64,000 bases of DNA from Methanolinea sp. (GTDB lineage: Archaea; Halobacteriota; Methanomicrobia; Methanomicrobiales; Methanospirillaceae): contig JARYMB010000001.1 of assembly GCA_029907345.1 (NCBI GenBank), positions 104,792-168,791 of the forward strand. The letters are read 5' to 3'. How positions within the stretch are numbered: position 1 is the first letter of the stretch; every line of letters begins with the position of its first letter. Of this stretch, positions 16,264 to 26,585 are shown piece by piece. The notes beneath the pieces were generated by a model. It was not told the origin of the DNA. It saw only the letters and a program-made list of their open reading frames with translations, and searched no databases. Made by a program: the position numbers and the translations under genes.

Positions 16264-18066
16264 TCAGCTCCTCAGGAACAACCCGTCGAGATCCTTTTTC
16301 CGGAAAATGACCATCGTGGGCCTGCCATGGGGACAGCTGAAGGGGTGAGAGGTCTGGCGGAGCTCGTTGAGGAGGGTTCTGCACTGTTCACGCGAGAGGG
16401 GTGTTCCGGCCTTGATCGCACCCCGGCATGCAACGACTTTCCGGATGGCATCTGCCCGGGAAGGTTCATGCTTCTCATCTCCGGCAAGGATGGCCGAGAG
16501 GAGTTCCCTGACGGCACCGGGGTCAACCTGCCTGCCGAGGACGACAGGTATGGCACGGACAGCATAGGATCCTCCCCCGAACTCTTCGATTGTGAACCCG
16601 GCTTCGCCCAGGACAGGTACAATGTCCGGCAGGATCGATTTCTCACGGGGAGAGAGATCGAGGACAACCGGGACGAGGAGTTCCTGGGACTGAGGCTGCA
16701 TCGCGTCCCGGGCAGAAAGCTGGTCAAAAAGTATCCGCTCGTGAGCTGCGTGCTGATCAACGAGGATCAGGTCTTCCCCTCCCCGGAACGAGGCAAGGAT
16801 ATAGGTGTCGTCCAGCTGCCCGAGAACATCCATTTCATGCAGGAACGCATCCCGGCTGCTCTCCTCCGCATCCTCCCCTACTCCCAGCTCGGACTGTCTC
16901 TCCATTCTCATCTGCCCTGGAAAGACAGGGCCGCCGGGTTCAGAGACCGTTCCCGGGGAAAAGGAGACGGTATCATAGGCAGTCCCGGGAGAAGGCGGAA
17001 CGATGGTACTCTGCCGGGCTATCCGGGACGCGTCCTCCACTGCAGGGATGAGGACCTCGGATTCGAGGGCAGACTTCACTGCAAGGGAAATCTCCCTCCG
17101 GACGTCCTGTTCCCGGGCGATGCGGACCTCCCTCTTCGTCGGGTGGACGTTGACGTCCACGAGCCCGGGGTCAAGTGATATATCGAGGACTGCCACCGGG
17201 AACCGGTCCGCCGGCAGGAGGGTGCCATATCCCTCCCGGACTGCAAGGGCAAGCGGACGGGACTGGACAGGCCGGTTGTTGACAGATACAAAGATCTGGT
17301 AGGGATTCTGCCGCGAAAAGGCGGGTCGGGACACAACACCTTCCACACGGATGAAACGGCCGGAAAAGTGAACGGAAACAAGTGACTTTTCGCATTCGGT
17401 CCCAAAGAGGTAAAGTACGGCATCCCTGACAGTGCCGCCGGGTGTCGAGACAAGCGTCCTCCTGTTGTGGAGAACCCGGAAGAAGATGCCGGGATGAGAG
17501 AGGATGATGCGTTCCATTGTACCGGTGATGTAGGCCATCTCGGCAGCAAGGGAACGCATGAACTTTTTGCGAACGGGTGTGTTGAAGAACAGGTCGCTGA
17601 CTTCCACGGTTGTCCCCGGGGGGCACCCGCATTCCTCCCGCAGAACGAGTTCTCCTCCCTCGTACTGTATCCGGATTCCTGCAAGGGCTTCCTTCCCTGC
17701 CCTCGATGTCAGACAAAGGCGGGAGACGGCGGCAATGCTCGCGAGTGCCTCCCCCCTGAATCCCAGGGAACTGACCGCCGGGAGATCGTCAAGAGAGGTG
17801 ATCTTGCTTGTTGCATGCCGTACGCAGGCAAGCTCCGCATCGCGCTGAGTCATCCCGCACCCATCGTCGGTCACCCTGATTCCGGTGATCTTCCCTTCCT
17901 TGGAGGTGATTTCAACCTCGATCCTCCCCGCACCGGCATCAAGCGCATTTTCCACGAGTTCCTTGACGACGGAAGCCGGTCTTTCAATGACTTCCCCGGC
18001 AGATATCCGGGCTATTGTCTCTTTGTCGAGGAGTCGGATCTTTCCACCGGTCCCCTGCTCGACCAT
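16264..18066 (-). CDS. mutL: DNA mismatch repair protein MutL
   Basis: This 600-residue MutL has the GHKL ATPase N-terminus (IAAGEV-like RISAGEVIERPASVVKELVENALDAGA, VTDDGCGM, ATSKI, GFRGEALASI) and a C-terminal nuclease domain. The metal motif DQHAAHERILFD (about residues 437-448) ends in Asp where the canonical pattern DQHA(x2)E(x4)E has Glu. CPHGRP near residue 578 is intact. It lies five bases after mutS on the same strand, so one message is likely. MutS/MutL of bacterial type are scattered among archaea and thought to be acquired by transfer. Confidence 0.95.
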   Translation of the reverse strand: MVEQGTGGKIRLLDKETIARISAGEVIERPASVVKELVENALDAGAGRIEVEITSKEGKITGIRVTDDGCGMTQRDAELACVRHATSKITSLDDLPAVSSLGFRGEALASIAAVSRLCLTSRAGKEALAGIRIQYEGGELVLREECGCPPGTTVEVSDLFFNTPVRKKFMRSLAAEMAYITGTMERIILSHPGIFFRVLHNRRTLVSTPGGTVRDAVLYLFGTECEKSLVSVHFSGRFIRVEGVVSRPAFSRQNPYQIFVSVNNRPVQSRPLALAVREGYGTLLPADRFPVAVLDISLDPGLVDVNVHPTKREVRIAREQDVRREISLAVKSALESEVLIPAVEDASRIARQSTIVPPSPGTAYDTVSFSPGTVSEPGGPVFPGQMRMERQSELGVGEDAEESSRDAFLHEMDVLGQLDDTYILASFRGGEDLILVDQHAAHERILFDQLSARDAMQPQSQELLVPVVLDLSPREKSILPDIVPVLGEAGFTIEEFGGGSYAVRAIPVVLGRQVDPGAVRELLSAILAGDEKHEPSRADAIRKVVACRGAIKAGTPLSREQCRTLLNELRQTSHPFSCPHGRPTMVIFRKKDLDGLFLRS

Positions 18067-18071
18067 CTCTC

Positions 18072-20738
18072 CTACCTCCCGCCCGGGCCGTGGGCCTTCT
18101 TCTGGAGCTCGTAGAGCGTTGAGAGAGCCGAAAGAGGCGTCATATCATCGAGGTTGAGGTTTTTCAGGGTTTCGAGGACCGGATGGGACGCAACTTCCGG
18201 CGCAATGTCCAAAAGGAGCATCTGGGTATACCTCTTTGGTTTTCCCTCCCTTCCTGCACCCGCACCCCGGATCTCCTCCTCGAGGAGTACACGTGCTCTC
18301 TCGGTGACCTGACGTGGTACTCCAGCAAGCGATGCGACGTGAATACCATAGCTCCGGTCCGTTGCACCCGGGATCAGTTTCCTTAAGAAAACAACCTCTT
18401 TTCCCGTCTCCCTGACGGCAAAATGGAAGTTCCTTACCCGCGGAAGCTCGCCCTCCATCGAGACAATCTCGTGGAAATGGGTCGCAAAGAGCGTGCGCGG
18501 TCCGTGGGACCTGCCACCGTGGAGGTACTCGAGGACGGCACGGGCGATGCAGAGCCCGTCGAGAGTGCTCGTCCCCCTTCCTATCTCGTCGAGAATCACG
18601 AGGCTCTTTTCGGTGACGTTGTTGAGTATGTTGGCAAGTTCAAGCATCTCCACCATGAACGTGCTCTGCCCGCTCGCAAGGTCATCGAATGCACCGACAC
18701 GGGAAAAGACCCTGTCAACGATTCCCACCCGGGCATACTCCGCCGGGACAAAACTCCCCGCCTGGGCCATGATAACGATCAGGGCCGCCGCCCTCATGTA
18801 AGTGGACTTCCCTGACATGTTTGCGCCGGTAATGATCAGGACCTGGTCCCTTTCTCCCGACATCTCGAGGTCGTTGGGCACGAACTTCCCCTGCATTCCC
18901 TCTTCCACAACGGGATGGCGCCCTCCCCTGATCAGGAGGTGTGTAGAGTTGTCGACCACCGGCCTGCAGTAATTGTTGGACACGGCAACGCTGGCAAGTG
19001 AACAAATCACGTCGAGGAGGGCAAGACCGCGTGCCGTGGACTGGAGATCCGGGACAGCTGCCTGGAGTTGCCTGACAAGGTCCTGGTAGACCTCCTGTTC
19101 GAGAGTCAGGCGCCGTTCATCGGCGGAGGATATGAGTGCCTCCTTCTCGGCAAGTTCCGGGATCGTGAAACGTTCCCCGGAAGATGTCGTCTGTTTCCTC
19201 TGGTAATGGGGAGGCACGAGGTGGAGGTTTGGCCTGGTAACCTCGATGTAATATCCAAACACCGAGTTATACCCGATTTTCAGGGAACGAATCCCCGTCC
19301 TCTCCCTTTCACGCTGTTGCAAATCCGCAATCCAGTCCCTTCCCGAAGAGGAGATATCCCGGAGCGAATCCAGTTCGGGACAGAAACCGGGACGGATGAC
19401 CCCCCCATTCCTCACGCCGGCAGGGGGATCTTCGACAATCGCCCGCCCGATCAGGTCCTTTACCCAGGCAAGATCAGGAATCATCCGGCAGGCAGCGGCA
19501 ATGAGATCGGGAGTCCCTTCACCTGCCCCGATGCCGAGGATTTCCGGGATGCGCGGAATGATTTCGAGGGCTTCTGCGGCACTTTTCAGGTCCCGGGGGC
19601 CGACATTTCCAAAGGCAATCCTGCCGGAGATTCTCCCAAGGTCCCCGCAGCGTTTGAGAACCCGGGCAAGTTCCATCCTCGCTGCCGCATTCCTGACCAT
19701 GAACTCCACGGCATCCAGGCGTTCATTGATTGCCTCGCAGGAGAGCAGGGGTGCACACAGCCACTCTCTCATCAGCCGGCTGCCCATCGGTGTGGCCGTC
19801 CTGTCGAGAACGGATATGAGTGTCCCTTCCTTTCCCGTCCCCCTAATCCCGCGGAGGATCTCAAGATTCCTTTGCGTGACGGCATCGAGGAGACAGAAAT
19901 CACGGGAATGCCGGACCAAAAGGGATGTCACCTGCTTCAGATCCTGCTTCTGCGTCTCCTTTGCATACATGAGGGCAGCTGCCGCTGCAATGACTGCACC
20001 GTCCATCCCAGCAAGACCGAACCCCTCGAGGCTCGAGACTCTCAGGTGATTGCAGAGAAACACCCGTGCGCCTTCAAGATCGAACCATGAGCCCGGTACC
20101 CGCGTGACGGTCAGTCCCGTCCCGGAGAGATGTTCGAGGAGTTCCGGCCGGAGGTTCTCGGGAACGATGCATTCCCGCGGAGCGTAGCGGGCGATTTCAT
20201 CAGAGACGGCAGGAATCTCGTTTTCAACCGGGAGGGGCATGCAGAAGAACTCCCCCGTGGTTATATCGAGAAACGCCATTCCGCCGGCCCTCTTCTTTTC
20301 CTTCGGCGCGATGGCCGCAAGATAATTGGCCGCCGGGGATTCGAGGAGTGTTTCGTCCATCACCATGCCCGGGGTGATGACGCGGACCACCTCCCTTTTG
20401 ACGATACCCTTCGCTTCGCGGGGATCTTCGACCTGGTCGGCAACGGCAACACGGTAGCCCTTTGCAATCAGCCGCGCGATGTATCCCTCGACAGCATGGC
20501 AGGGAACTCCCGCAAGGGGAACCGGGTTTTTTTCCCTGTCCCTTGACCGGGACGTAAGAACGATATCGAGCTCGCGGGACAGTGTCCGGGCATCCTCGCC
20601 AAAAGTTTCGTAAAAGTCGCCGATATGGAAGAGGAGGATCGTATCAGGGTACCGCGCCTTCAGTTCCTGGTACTGGGCCATCGCCGGTGTCAGCCGTGTA
20701 CCGGATGTCTGACCGGGAGACTGATCATCCCTGCTCAT
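18072..20738 (-). CDS. mutS: DNA mismatch repair protein MutS
   Basis: This 888-residue mismatch-recognition ATPase has the N-terminal mismatch-binding motif GDFYETFGEDA (Phe-x-Glu type), the connector and lever domains, Walker A TGANMSGKSTYMRA, Walker B LVILDEIGRGTSTLDG and the HFHEI region. The length fits bacterial MutS1. It is the first gene of the mutS-mutL pair on the minus strand and is transcribed away from the gene at 20876. No beta-clamp (QxxLF-like) tail was recognised with confidence. Confidence 0.96.
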   Translation of the reverse strand: MSRDDQSPGQTSGTRLTPAMAQYQELKARYPDTILLFHIGDFYETFGEDARTLSRELDIVLTSRSRDREKNPVPLAGVPCHAVEGYIARLIAKGYRVAVADQVEDPREAKGIVKREVVRVITPGMVMDETLLESPAANYLAAIAPKEKKRAGGMAFLDITTGEFFCMPLPVENEIPAVSDEIARYAPRECIVPENLRPELLEHLSGTGLTVTRVPGSWFDLEGARVFLCNHLRVSSLEGFGLAGMDGAVIAAAAALMYAKETQKQDLKQVTSLLVRHSRDFCLLDAVTQRNLEILRGIRGTGKEGTLISVLDRTATPMGSRLMREWLCAPLLSCEAINERLDAVEFMVRNAAARMELARVLKRCGDLGRISGRIAFGNVGPRDLKSAAEALEIIPRIPEILGIGAGEGTPDLIAAACRMIPDLAWVKDLIGRAIVEDPPAGVRNGGVIRPGFCPELDSLRDISSSGRDWIADLQQRERERTGIRSLKIGYNSVFGYYIEVTRPNLHLVPPHYQRKQTTSSGERFTIPELAEKEALISSADERRLTLEQEVYQDLVRQLQAAVPDLQSTARGLALLDVICSLASVAVSNNYCRPVVDNSTHLLIRGGRHPVVEEGMQGKFVPNDLEMSGERDQVLIITGANMSGKSTYMRAAALIVIMAQAGSFVPAEYARVGIVDRVFSRVGAFDDLASGQSTFMVEMLELANILNNVTEKSLVILDEIGRGTSTLDGLCIARAVLEYLHGGRSHGPRTLFATHFHEIVSMEGELPRVRNFHFAVRETGKEVVFLRKLIPGATDRSYGIHVASLAGVPRQVTERARVLLEEEIRGAGAGREGKPKRYTQMLLLDIAPEVASHPVLETLKNLNLDDMTPLSALSTLYELQKKAHGPGGR

Positions 20739-20875
20739 TACCCATAACTCTCCACGGGCTGGAATGTTATGTGTAACGGTTCCTGAACCCCGGTGACCCG
20801 GCGGGTATCCTCCACCATCCGTTTTAACTCATTGACCCTCCAATCTCCCCGTGTGCGGGTGTGACACAAAAAGAC

Positions 20876-23008
20876 ATGGCAGAAGGAAAAAACCGCAGTC
20901 GGGGGGATCCGGCACCGAACCGGCTCATCAAAGAGGCCTCGCCCTACCTCCGGCAGCATGCCTATGACCCGGTTGACTGGTATCCATGGGGCGACGAGGC
21001 ATTTTTCCGTGCGAGGGAAGAAGATAGACCCATTTTTCTCTCTATCGGATACGCCACGTGTCACTGGTGCCACGTGATGCAGAAGGAATCTTTCTCGGAT
21101 CCTGAAGTTGGAAGGTTCCTGAACGAAAACTTCGTCTGTATCAAGCTCGACCGCGAGGAGAGACCTGACCTCGACCAGTACTACATGGACGCGTGCATCG
21201 CGTTCACCGGAAGAGGGGGCTGGCCGCTCTCCCTCTTTCTTACGCCCGAAGGAGTCCCTTTTTTTGCCACCAGTTTCATCCCGAGGACCCGGATGGCCGG
21301 GAGTTACGGCATTTTCGAGGTACTTGCAGCGATCGCTGCATACTGGAAAGAACACCACGATGATGCACTTGCCCTCGCGCGCGACATTTCAGCAAATATC
21401 GCGCATGCAAGGGACCATGCATGCACGGGACCGCTCCCTGCGGATGCAGCAGACACGGTCTATAACCACCTCGTCTCCATTCATGACAGCAGAAACGGAG
21501 GATTCGGTCCTCCTCCCCGGTTCCCCATGTTCCCGGTGCACCTCTTCCTCCTCCGCTACGGCACCGTTCTCCGCCGGACCGGACCCATCAGGCTCTCCTG
21601 CCAAACCCTTCTGTCCATGGCCCGCGGCGGGGTATACGACCAGCTGGGCGGGGGTTTTCACCGGTATGCAACAGACGAACGCTGGCTCGTGCCCCATTTT
21701 GAAAAGATGCTCTATGATCAGGCCCTCGCAGCTCTTGCATACTCTGAAGCGTTTTCCCTCACCGGAAACGCCGCACTCGGGCGGGTTGCACGCGGGTGCA
21801 TGAAGTATATCTGCAGAAACCTGCAGGCCCCCGGAGGGGGCTTTTATGCCGGTGAAGATGCAGACAGCGGTGGCGGGGAGGGATTGTTCTATGTGTGGAC
21901 CAGGGACGAGATCGAATCTCTCCTCTCCCCGGAAGAAAAGGAAATTGCATCTCTTGTCTTCTCGCTGGACGGGGAAGAATCGCCAGGGCCTGCCGGCATC
22001 AGGAATTCCCGCAAAGCAGGGGTTCTCTCACTGTCACGGCAGCCGCCAGAAGCGGCCCGGATCCTTGGCATGGCTGCCGGAGACGTGGAGAGAGTCCTTG
22101 AAACACTGAAAGAAAAGTTACTCTCTGCAAGAAACAAAAAGCCACATCCTCCCCGCGACACCCTCGTTCTGGCCGACTGGAACGGGCTCGCGATATCGGC
22201 CCTTTCCGTGACTTCCCGGGCCCTTGGAGACACGGAATTTCTCGCCGCTGCCCGGAGGGCCGCAGAGTTGGTGCTCGGGCCGTTGCGCTCGCCGGACGGG
22301 GGCATTTATCACCGGTGGACGGCAGGGGATGTTGCAATCCCGGGAATGTCGGCAGATTATGCATCGATGACCATGGGTCTCCTGGATCTCTTCCTGGCTT
22401 CCCGCGAACCACGCTTTCTTTCGGCAGCAATCGACTTCGAGGAGTACCATTTCCAGAACTTCTGGGATAAGGAGAAAGGGGGTTACTTCCGGACCCGTGA
22501 GGACCAGAGAGACGTTCCTGTTCGACAGAAGGACTTCCTCGACAATTCCATACCTTCCTCGAACTCGCTCTCCTTCTCTGCCCTTGTCCGTCTCCATATC
22601 CTGACCGGGGATGACTCCTATCTCGGGCGGGCCGGGCAGATAGCCGGTTACTATCCGCCTCTGGTCAGGCAGTATCCCTCATCCTGCACGATGTTTCTTG
22701 CAGGTCATCTGGTCGCAGAGGGGCAGTCCGGGACGGTCGTGGTTACAGGGGATGAAACTGACCCTCTCTACGTCCGGATGCTGGAGGTTCTTGACAGGAA
22801 TTACACGCCATTCGTCCTCCCTGTAGCACAGGGCAGGGAGCATGGTGCAGGAGAGATCTGCCGGTTGCTGCCCTGGTGTGCGATTTTTGCGGGGGAAAAC
22901 AGGGCTCCACGGGCACACGTCTGCCTCGGGAAGTCGTGCCAGAATCCAAGGACAGATGCAGGCAGCCTTGAGTCATTCCTGAAAGGCTACATGCCCGGAA
23001 AGCAGTGA
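20876..23008 (+). CDS. Thioredoxin-fold DUF255 protein (YyaL/SPATA20-like)
   Basis: This protein of about 710 residues has an N-terminal thioredoxin-like DUF255 domain ([41 protein letters not shown] with Cxx[16 protein letters not shown] [28 protein letters not shown]). A long (alpha/alpha)6-barrel domain follows ([54 protein letters not shown]). The biochemical role of this widespread family is unclear. ATG 20876 is chosen; GTG 20861 is also possible. It stands alone between mutS and a convergent flavin gene. Confidence 0.9.
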   Translation: MAEGKNRSRGDPAPNRLIKEASPYLRQHAYDPVDWYPWGDEAFFRAREEDRPIFLSIGYATCHWCHVMQKESFSDPEVGRFLNENFVCIKLDREERPDLDQYYMDACIAFTGRGGWPLSLFLTPEGVPFFATSFIPRTRMAGSYGIFEVLAAIAAYWKEHHDDALALARDISANIAHARDHACTGPLPADAADTVYNHLVSIHDSRNGGFGPPPRFPMFPVHLFLLRYGTVLRRTGPIRLSCQTLLSMARGGVYDQLGGGFHRYATDERWLVPHFEKMLYDQALAALAYSEAFSLTGNAALGRVARGCMKYICRNLQAPGGGFYAGEDADSGGGEGLFYVWTRDEIESLLSPEEKEIASLVFSLDGEESPGPAGIRNSRKAGVLSLSRQPPEAARILGMAAGDVERVLETLKEKLLSARNKKPHPPRDTLVLADWNGLAISALSVTSRALGDTEFLAAARRAAELVLGPLRSPDGGIYHRWTAGDVAIPGMSADYASMTMGLLDLFLASREPRFLSAAIDFEEYHFQNFWDKEKGGYFRTREDQRDVPVRQKDFLDNSIPSSNSLSFSALVRLHILTGDDSYLGRAGQIAGYYPPLVRQYPSSCTMFLAGHLVAEGQSGTVVVTGDETDPLYVRMLEVLDRNYTPFVLPVAQGREHGAGEICRLLPWCAIFAGENRAPRAHVCLGKSCQNPRTDAGSLESFLKGYMPGKQ

Positions 23009-23034
23009 AGGAAAAAAGATTGAATATGTGATTT

Positions 23035-23511
23035 TCACAGGTTTTTCAGTGCGACCATGTCCTTGACACCTGTCAGTTTCCAGACAAGGGATCGCTCCTC
23101 CTTTGCTATTGCCTCGGGCGGATCCTGGGGAGAGTGCCCGAGGGCTGCAAGGATGTTATTGGAGAGGCGGCGTTCCTTGATGAGATCCACGAACTGCTTC
23201 CGGATGACTTTCTTGTCGATCGAATCCGTGACCTCCTCCAGGTATCCCTGCATGCTCACGAACGTGTAGCTGGAAAGGTCCCTGGTATATTTTTCCACCT
23301 CGACTGCAACATAGGGACTCTTCCTGAAATATTCCAGTTTCTTGCCGTATTTGGTGGAAAGGAAGTAGAGGAATCTGCCATCGAATACGTAGAGGAACGG
23401 GGCAATGTAGGGATATTTCTCGCCCTGGAACGCGATGCGGCAGATATAACCCTTCCCGATAAGGGTATCGTATTCCTTCTTCTCCATGCGGGGTATCTTC
23501 ACTATCTCCAT
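23035..23511 (-). CDS. Pyridoxamine 5'-phosphate oxidase-like FMN-binding protein
   Basis: This 158-residue split-barrel protein has MEKKEYDTLIGKGYICRIAF, YPYIAPFLYVFDGRFLYFLSTKYGKKLEYF and VAVEVEKYTRDLSSYTFVSMQGYLEEV. This is the pattern of small flavin-binding proteins in the PNPOx superfamily, sometimes annotated as nitroimidazole-resistance or general flavin reductase-like. The C-terminal 50 residues are helical. It converges with the DUF255 gene across only 26 bases. The substrate cannot be told. Confidence 0.75.
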   Translation of the reverse strand: MEIVKIPRMEKKEYDTLIGKGYICRIAFQGEKYPYIAPFLYVFDGRFLYFLSTKYGKKLEYFRKSPYVAVEVEKYTRDLSSYTFVSMQGYLEEVTDSIDKKVIRKQFVDLIKERRLSNNILAALGHSPQDPPEAIAKEERSLVWKLTGVKDMVALKNL

Positions 23512-23583
23512 ACCTCACCGCATTCAGGATTGATACGTCTCTTTATTAAACGTTGTGAATTTTCCGGGAGGCCCCAGTCCCAT

Positions 23584-24960
23584 TCAGGCATTTTTTCTCT
23601 CCGCGGGATACCCGGCAGCCTTCCATCCCGAAAAACCACCGAGTATGTTGACGACGTTTTCGAACCCGGCTGCAAGGAGCAGGCTTGCGGCAAGGCTCCC
23701 CTTGAACCCTGAATCGCAGTATATAACGACCTTCTGGTTCCTTGGGATCTCGGCCAGGCGATGGAGGACTTCTCCGACGTAAATGTGCCGGGACCCCATG
23801 ATAAAGCCCATCGTTTCCCGGTTTTTCCTGTCCCTGACGTCGAGCAGGATGAAACGCTCCTTCTCAAGAGCTTTTTGGAGCATGGCAGAAGACCATGTCT
23901 CCAGCCTCCGGATTTCCCTTCCCGAGCGTGCCCATGCAGCAAAACCACCGGCCAGGTATCCCCCGATAGCGTCATAGCCCAGCCTGACGAGACGCCTTAT
24001 TGCGGAATCCAGCCCGTCCGGGCAGTCATCCACGATGACGACCGGGTGGTCATACGAGAGAACCCATCCGGCAAAGGACGGAATACCGTCACGCCAGAGC
24101 GAGATGCTTCCCGGGATATGCCCCCCGCCAAATGCCTCCGGTGACCTCGTATCCAGGATCTGGGCACCGGCCTTCATCATCTCCCCGAGTACCTGCGGGT
24201 CGATGGGAACAGGACTCGGGAGGTGGGAAAGGAGGGGTGGTCCGGACCTGTTCACCTTCTCCATCACTGAGAAGTAAGGGGGCCTGTAATGGTGCTCGGC
24301 CTTTTTCCTTGCAATAAATCCCTCCCGGTCGAGCAGGAAACAGGGGTTGTGGGTCCGCTCAAAACCGATGGTCGAGTATTCGAGGTCAGCGATGTCTCCA
24401 CCGCAGACGGAGCCGGCGCCATGGGCCGGAAAGATGACAACACCGTCCCCGAGAGGCAGGATCTTTTCGTGGAGCGCGTCGTAGAGCGTCCCTGCTGCCC
24501 ATTCAGCCTTTTTTGGCCCAAAGAGGTCCGTCCTTCCCACGTCTCCGGCAAAGAGGGCGTCTCCTGTAAAGACCATTAAGGGATCGTCCGAGATGGAGAG
24601 ATCCCGCAGTACGATGGAAATGCTCTCGACTGTGTGGCCCGGTGTGTCAAGTATCGCCAGTTCCAGTCTTCCGATGCGGAACCTGTCACCCTCTCTGACG
24701 GGTCTGCCGAAGGAGAAATCGAGTGCTGCGCCATGGTAAACAGCGGCACCGGTCCTTTCTGCAAGTTCACGAGAGCCGGAGACATAGTCTTCATTCCTGT
24801 GCGTCTCGAATATATGGGTTATCCGGGACGCTGTGGATGAGGCAAGGTCTAAGTACACCTGGCAGTCCCTTCGCGGGTCAATAACGGCGGCCTTTCCACC
24901 ATCTGCAACGAAGTATGAATTGTGTGAGAGCCCTTCAGATTGTATCTTCTGGAGAAACAT
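23584..24960 (-). CDS. Metallo-beta-lactamase-fold protein fused to two rhodanese domains
   Basis: About 458 residues: an MBL domain (FLQKIQSEGLSHNSYFVADGG, AVIDPRRD, DTPGHTVES, FTGDALFAGDVGRTDLF, FPAHGAGSVCGG) followed by two rhodanese domains. The usual HxHxDH metal motif is changed to ETHRNEDYVSG, while the later His and Asp ligands remain. The first rhodanese domain has no catalytic Cys (VIVDDCPDGLDSA is out of place); the second has YCDSGFKGS with Cys. This resembles persulfide dioxygenase/sulfurtransferase fusions. The start is uncertain: 24960 fits the family; ATG 25005 and 25059 give longer N-termini. Confidence 0.82.
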   Translation of the reverse strand: MFLQKIQSEGLSHNSYFVADGGKAAVIDPRRDCQVYLDLASSTASRITHIFETHRNEDYVSGSRELAERTGAAVYHGAALDFSFGRPVREGDRFRIGRLELAILDTPGHTVESISIVLRDLSISDDPLMVFTGDALFAGDVGRTDLFGPKKAEWAAGTLYDALHEKILPLGDGVVIFPAHGAGSVCGGDIADLEYSTIGFERTHNPCFLLDREGFIARKKAEHHYRPPYFSVMEKVNRSGPPLLSHLPSPVPIDPQVLGEMMKAGAQILDTRSPEAFGGGHIPGSISLWRDGIPSFAGWVLSYDHPVVIVDDCPDGLDSAIRRLVRLGYDAIGGYLAGGFAAWARSGREIRRLETWSSAMLQKALEKERFILLDVRDRKNRETMGFIMGSRHIYVGEVLHRLAEIPRNQKVVIYCDSGFKGSLAASLLLAAGFENVVNILGGFSGWKAAGYPAERKNA

Positions 24961-25087
24961 TCTGCTGTTCAACCCCTCGCAGGAGGGATATGTGTTGCAG
25001 GACATATTGACCGTTTCCACGGAGGAATCAGGAGAGGATCTCCCAAACAATACTTCCATAAGGAGCAAAGAGAGATTGTGTAATAAG

Positions 25088-25825
25088 ATGAGCGCAGGGA
25101 CATGCGGGAACCGGGTCAGGGCAGTAATCCTCGATATGGACAATACCCTCTTTGACCTTGTAGGAGCCAAGTATGCCGCCTGCATGGCAATTGCACGCGA
25201 GGCGGGGTGTGGAAATGCAGAAGACATCTTCTCCTATTTCCTCCGCGGTGAGAGAGGGTTTGAAGATCCATTGAATATTCGCGATTTCCTCGAGGACCAT
25301 GGAATGCCTGATTCCGGTCTCATCGCACGCTGCACCCGAATGTACCAGGAGGTGAAACTTGCCCGGATTCACCCCTACCCCGAAGTGCAAAATACCCTCC
25401 GTGCACTCCGGGAGCAGGGGTATCCCCTTGCACTCGTCACCGATGCACACCGGCCGGAAGCCGTGTCACGGCTCGAAAAAACGGATCTCATCGGGCTGTT
25501 CGACCATATCGTGACACACGAGGCAACATGGCAGAAAAAGCCAAGCCCGGTCCCCTTCCAGTACGCCCTGAAACTGCTCGGAGTGCCACCCCGCGAGGTT
25601 ATTGCAGTGGGAGACAGCCCGCGGAGGGATATTGCCCCCTGCAGGCAGATGGGGATGATAACGGTCTATGCACGCTACGGTGACCGGTTTTCGCAAAGAG
25701 GTGACAGAGGGGGGGCTCATTTCGCGATAGACTCCCTCGGACAGATACTCACAATCATTAACGGCGTTGGGATACGGGAAAGGACGCAGGGATATCCATG
25801 TGCGGCAGATTCACGCTTGCCCTGA
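25088..25825 (+). CDS. HAD-superfamily hydrolase
   Basis: This 245-residue phosphatase-like protein has motif I VILDMDNTLFDLVG, motif II LALVTDAHRP, motif III lysine in KKPSPVPF and motif IV VGDSPRRDI. The helical cap lies between motifs I and II. It resembles archaeal TON_0338-type HAD enzymes, substrate unknown. The start is ATG 25088; an open frame back to 24833 lies over the divergent MBL-rhodanese gene. The last 28 bases overlap the next gene, an unusually long overlap, so the two are probably coupled. Confidence 0.88.
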   Translation: MSAGTCGNRVRAVILDMDNTLFDLVGAKYAACMAIAREAGCGNAEDIFSYFLRGERGFEDPLNIRDFLEDHGMPDSGLIARCTRMYQEVKLARIHPYPEVQNTLRALREQGYPLALVTDAHRPEAVSRLEKTDLIGLFDHIVTHEATWQKKPSPVPFQYALKLLGVPPREVIAVGDSPRRDIAPCRQMGMITVYARYGDRFSQRGDRGGAHFAIDSLGQILTIINGVGIRERTQGYPCAADSRLP

Positions 25826-26481
25826 CAATCGGGCTCGGAGAACGCTTCGGCGTGGACGATACAGGTCTCTCCCTCTCACCGCGGTTCAACATCGCGCCCT
25901 CCCAGCAGGTCCCGATCATTTACGCGACCCACACGGGGGAAAGGGCCATCAGAATGATGACCTGGGGACTGGTCCCCTCCTGGACAAGGGACCTGACAGG
26001 TGCCCGTCCCATTATCAATGCACGTGCCGACACGCTCGCGGAGCGGCCGTCGTTTTACGGTCCCCTGGCACGTCACCGGTGCCTCGTGCCCGCCACCGGT
26101 TTCTACGAGTGGCAGAAGTCCGGAACGCAGAAAGTTCCGGTCTACATCAGGAGGAAGGACCAGGGACTCTTTGCATTTGCCGGACTCTTCGATATCCTGA
26201 AGGGGAGGGATCCTCCCCTGTGGACCTTTACGATCATTACGACGGAGCCCAATGCCCTCGTGGCCCGGTTCCACGACAGGATGCCCGCGATTCTGCAGCC
26301 ACGGGATGAGGCCCGCTGGATTGCTCCGGGACCCATCGGCGGGGAGGAACGAAAGGCAATCCTTTCACCATGCCCGGATGACATCCTCGAGGCCTACCAG
26401 GTCTCGAAAGCCGTCAATGACCCCCACCAGGACGGCCCCCACCTCATCCAGCGGACCGGTGACAGAACCCTTGACTTTTAA
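25798..26481 (+). CDS. SRAP domain protein (YedK/HMCES-like abasic-site protein)
   Basis: This 227-residue protein has the SRAP catalytic set: Cys2 directly after Met (MCGRFTL), Asn in RFNIAPSQ, NARADTLAERPSF, Glu in GFYEWQK and His in RFHDRMP. Known family members form a thiazolidine crosslink with abasic sites in single-stranded DNA, shielding them at replication forks. Cys2 fixes the start at 25798. It overlaps the HAD gene upstream. Confidence 0.95.
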   Translation: MCGRFTLALTIGLGERFGVDDTGLSLSPRFNIAPSQQVPIIYATHTGERAIRMMTWGLVPSWTRDLTGARPIINARADTLAERPSFYGPLARHRCLVPATGFYEWQKSGTQKVPVYIRRKDQGLFAFAGLFDILKGRDPPLWTFTIITTEPNALVARFHDRMPAILQPRDEARWIAPGPIGGEERKAILSPCPDDILEAYQVSKAVNDPHQDGPHLIQRTGDRTLDF

Positions 26482-26585
26482 AAAAATCACGAAATTCTCA
26501 TGGCGATGCAAGGCATATCGCATTCGTGGATACAGCAAGTGCATCCTGATTGAATAGATCCCTTTTTCCCAGGCAGTACTTTTCT

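Noticed and set aside
19068..20090. 340-codon plus-strand frame inside mutS
   Set aside because: Antisense to conserved MutS domains, no ribosome-binding site, no recognisable fold.
24833..25087. N-terminal extension of the HAD protein
   Set aside because: It lies over the divergent MBL-rhodanese gene and precedes the normal HAD motif I by about 97 residues; ATG 25088 is the sensible start.
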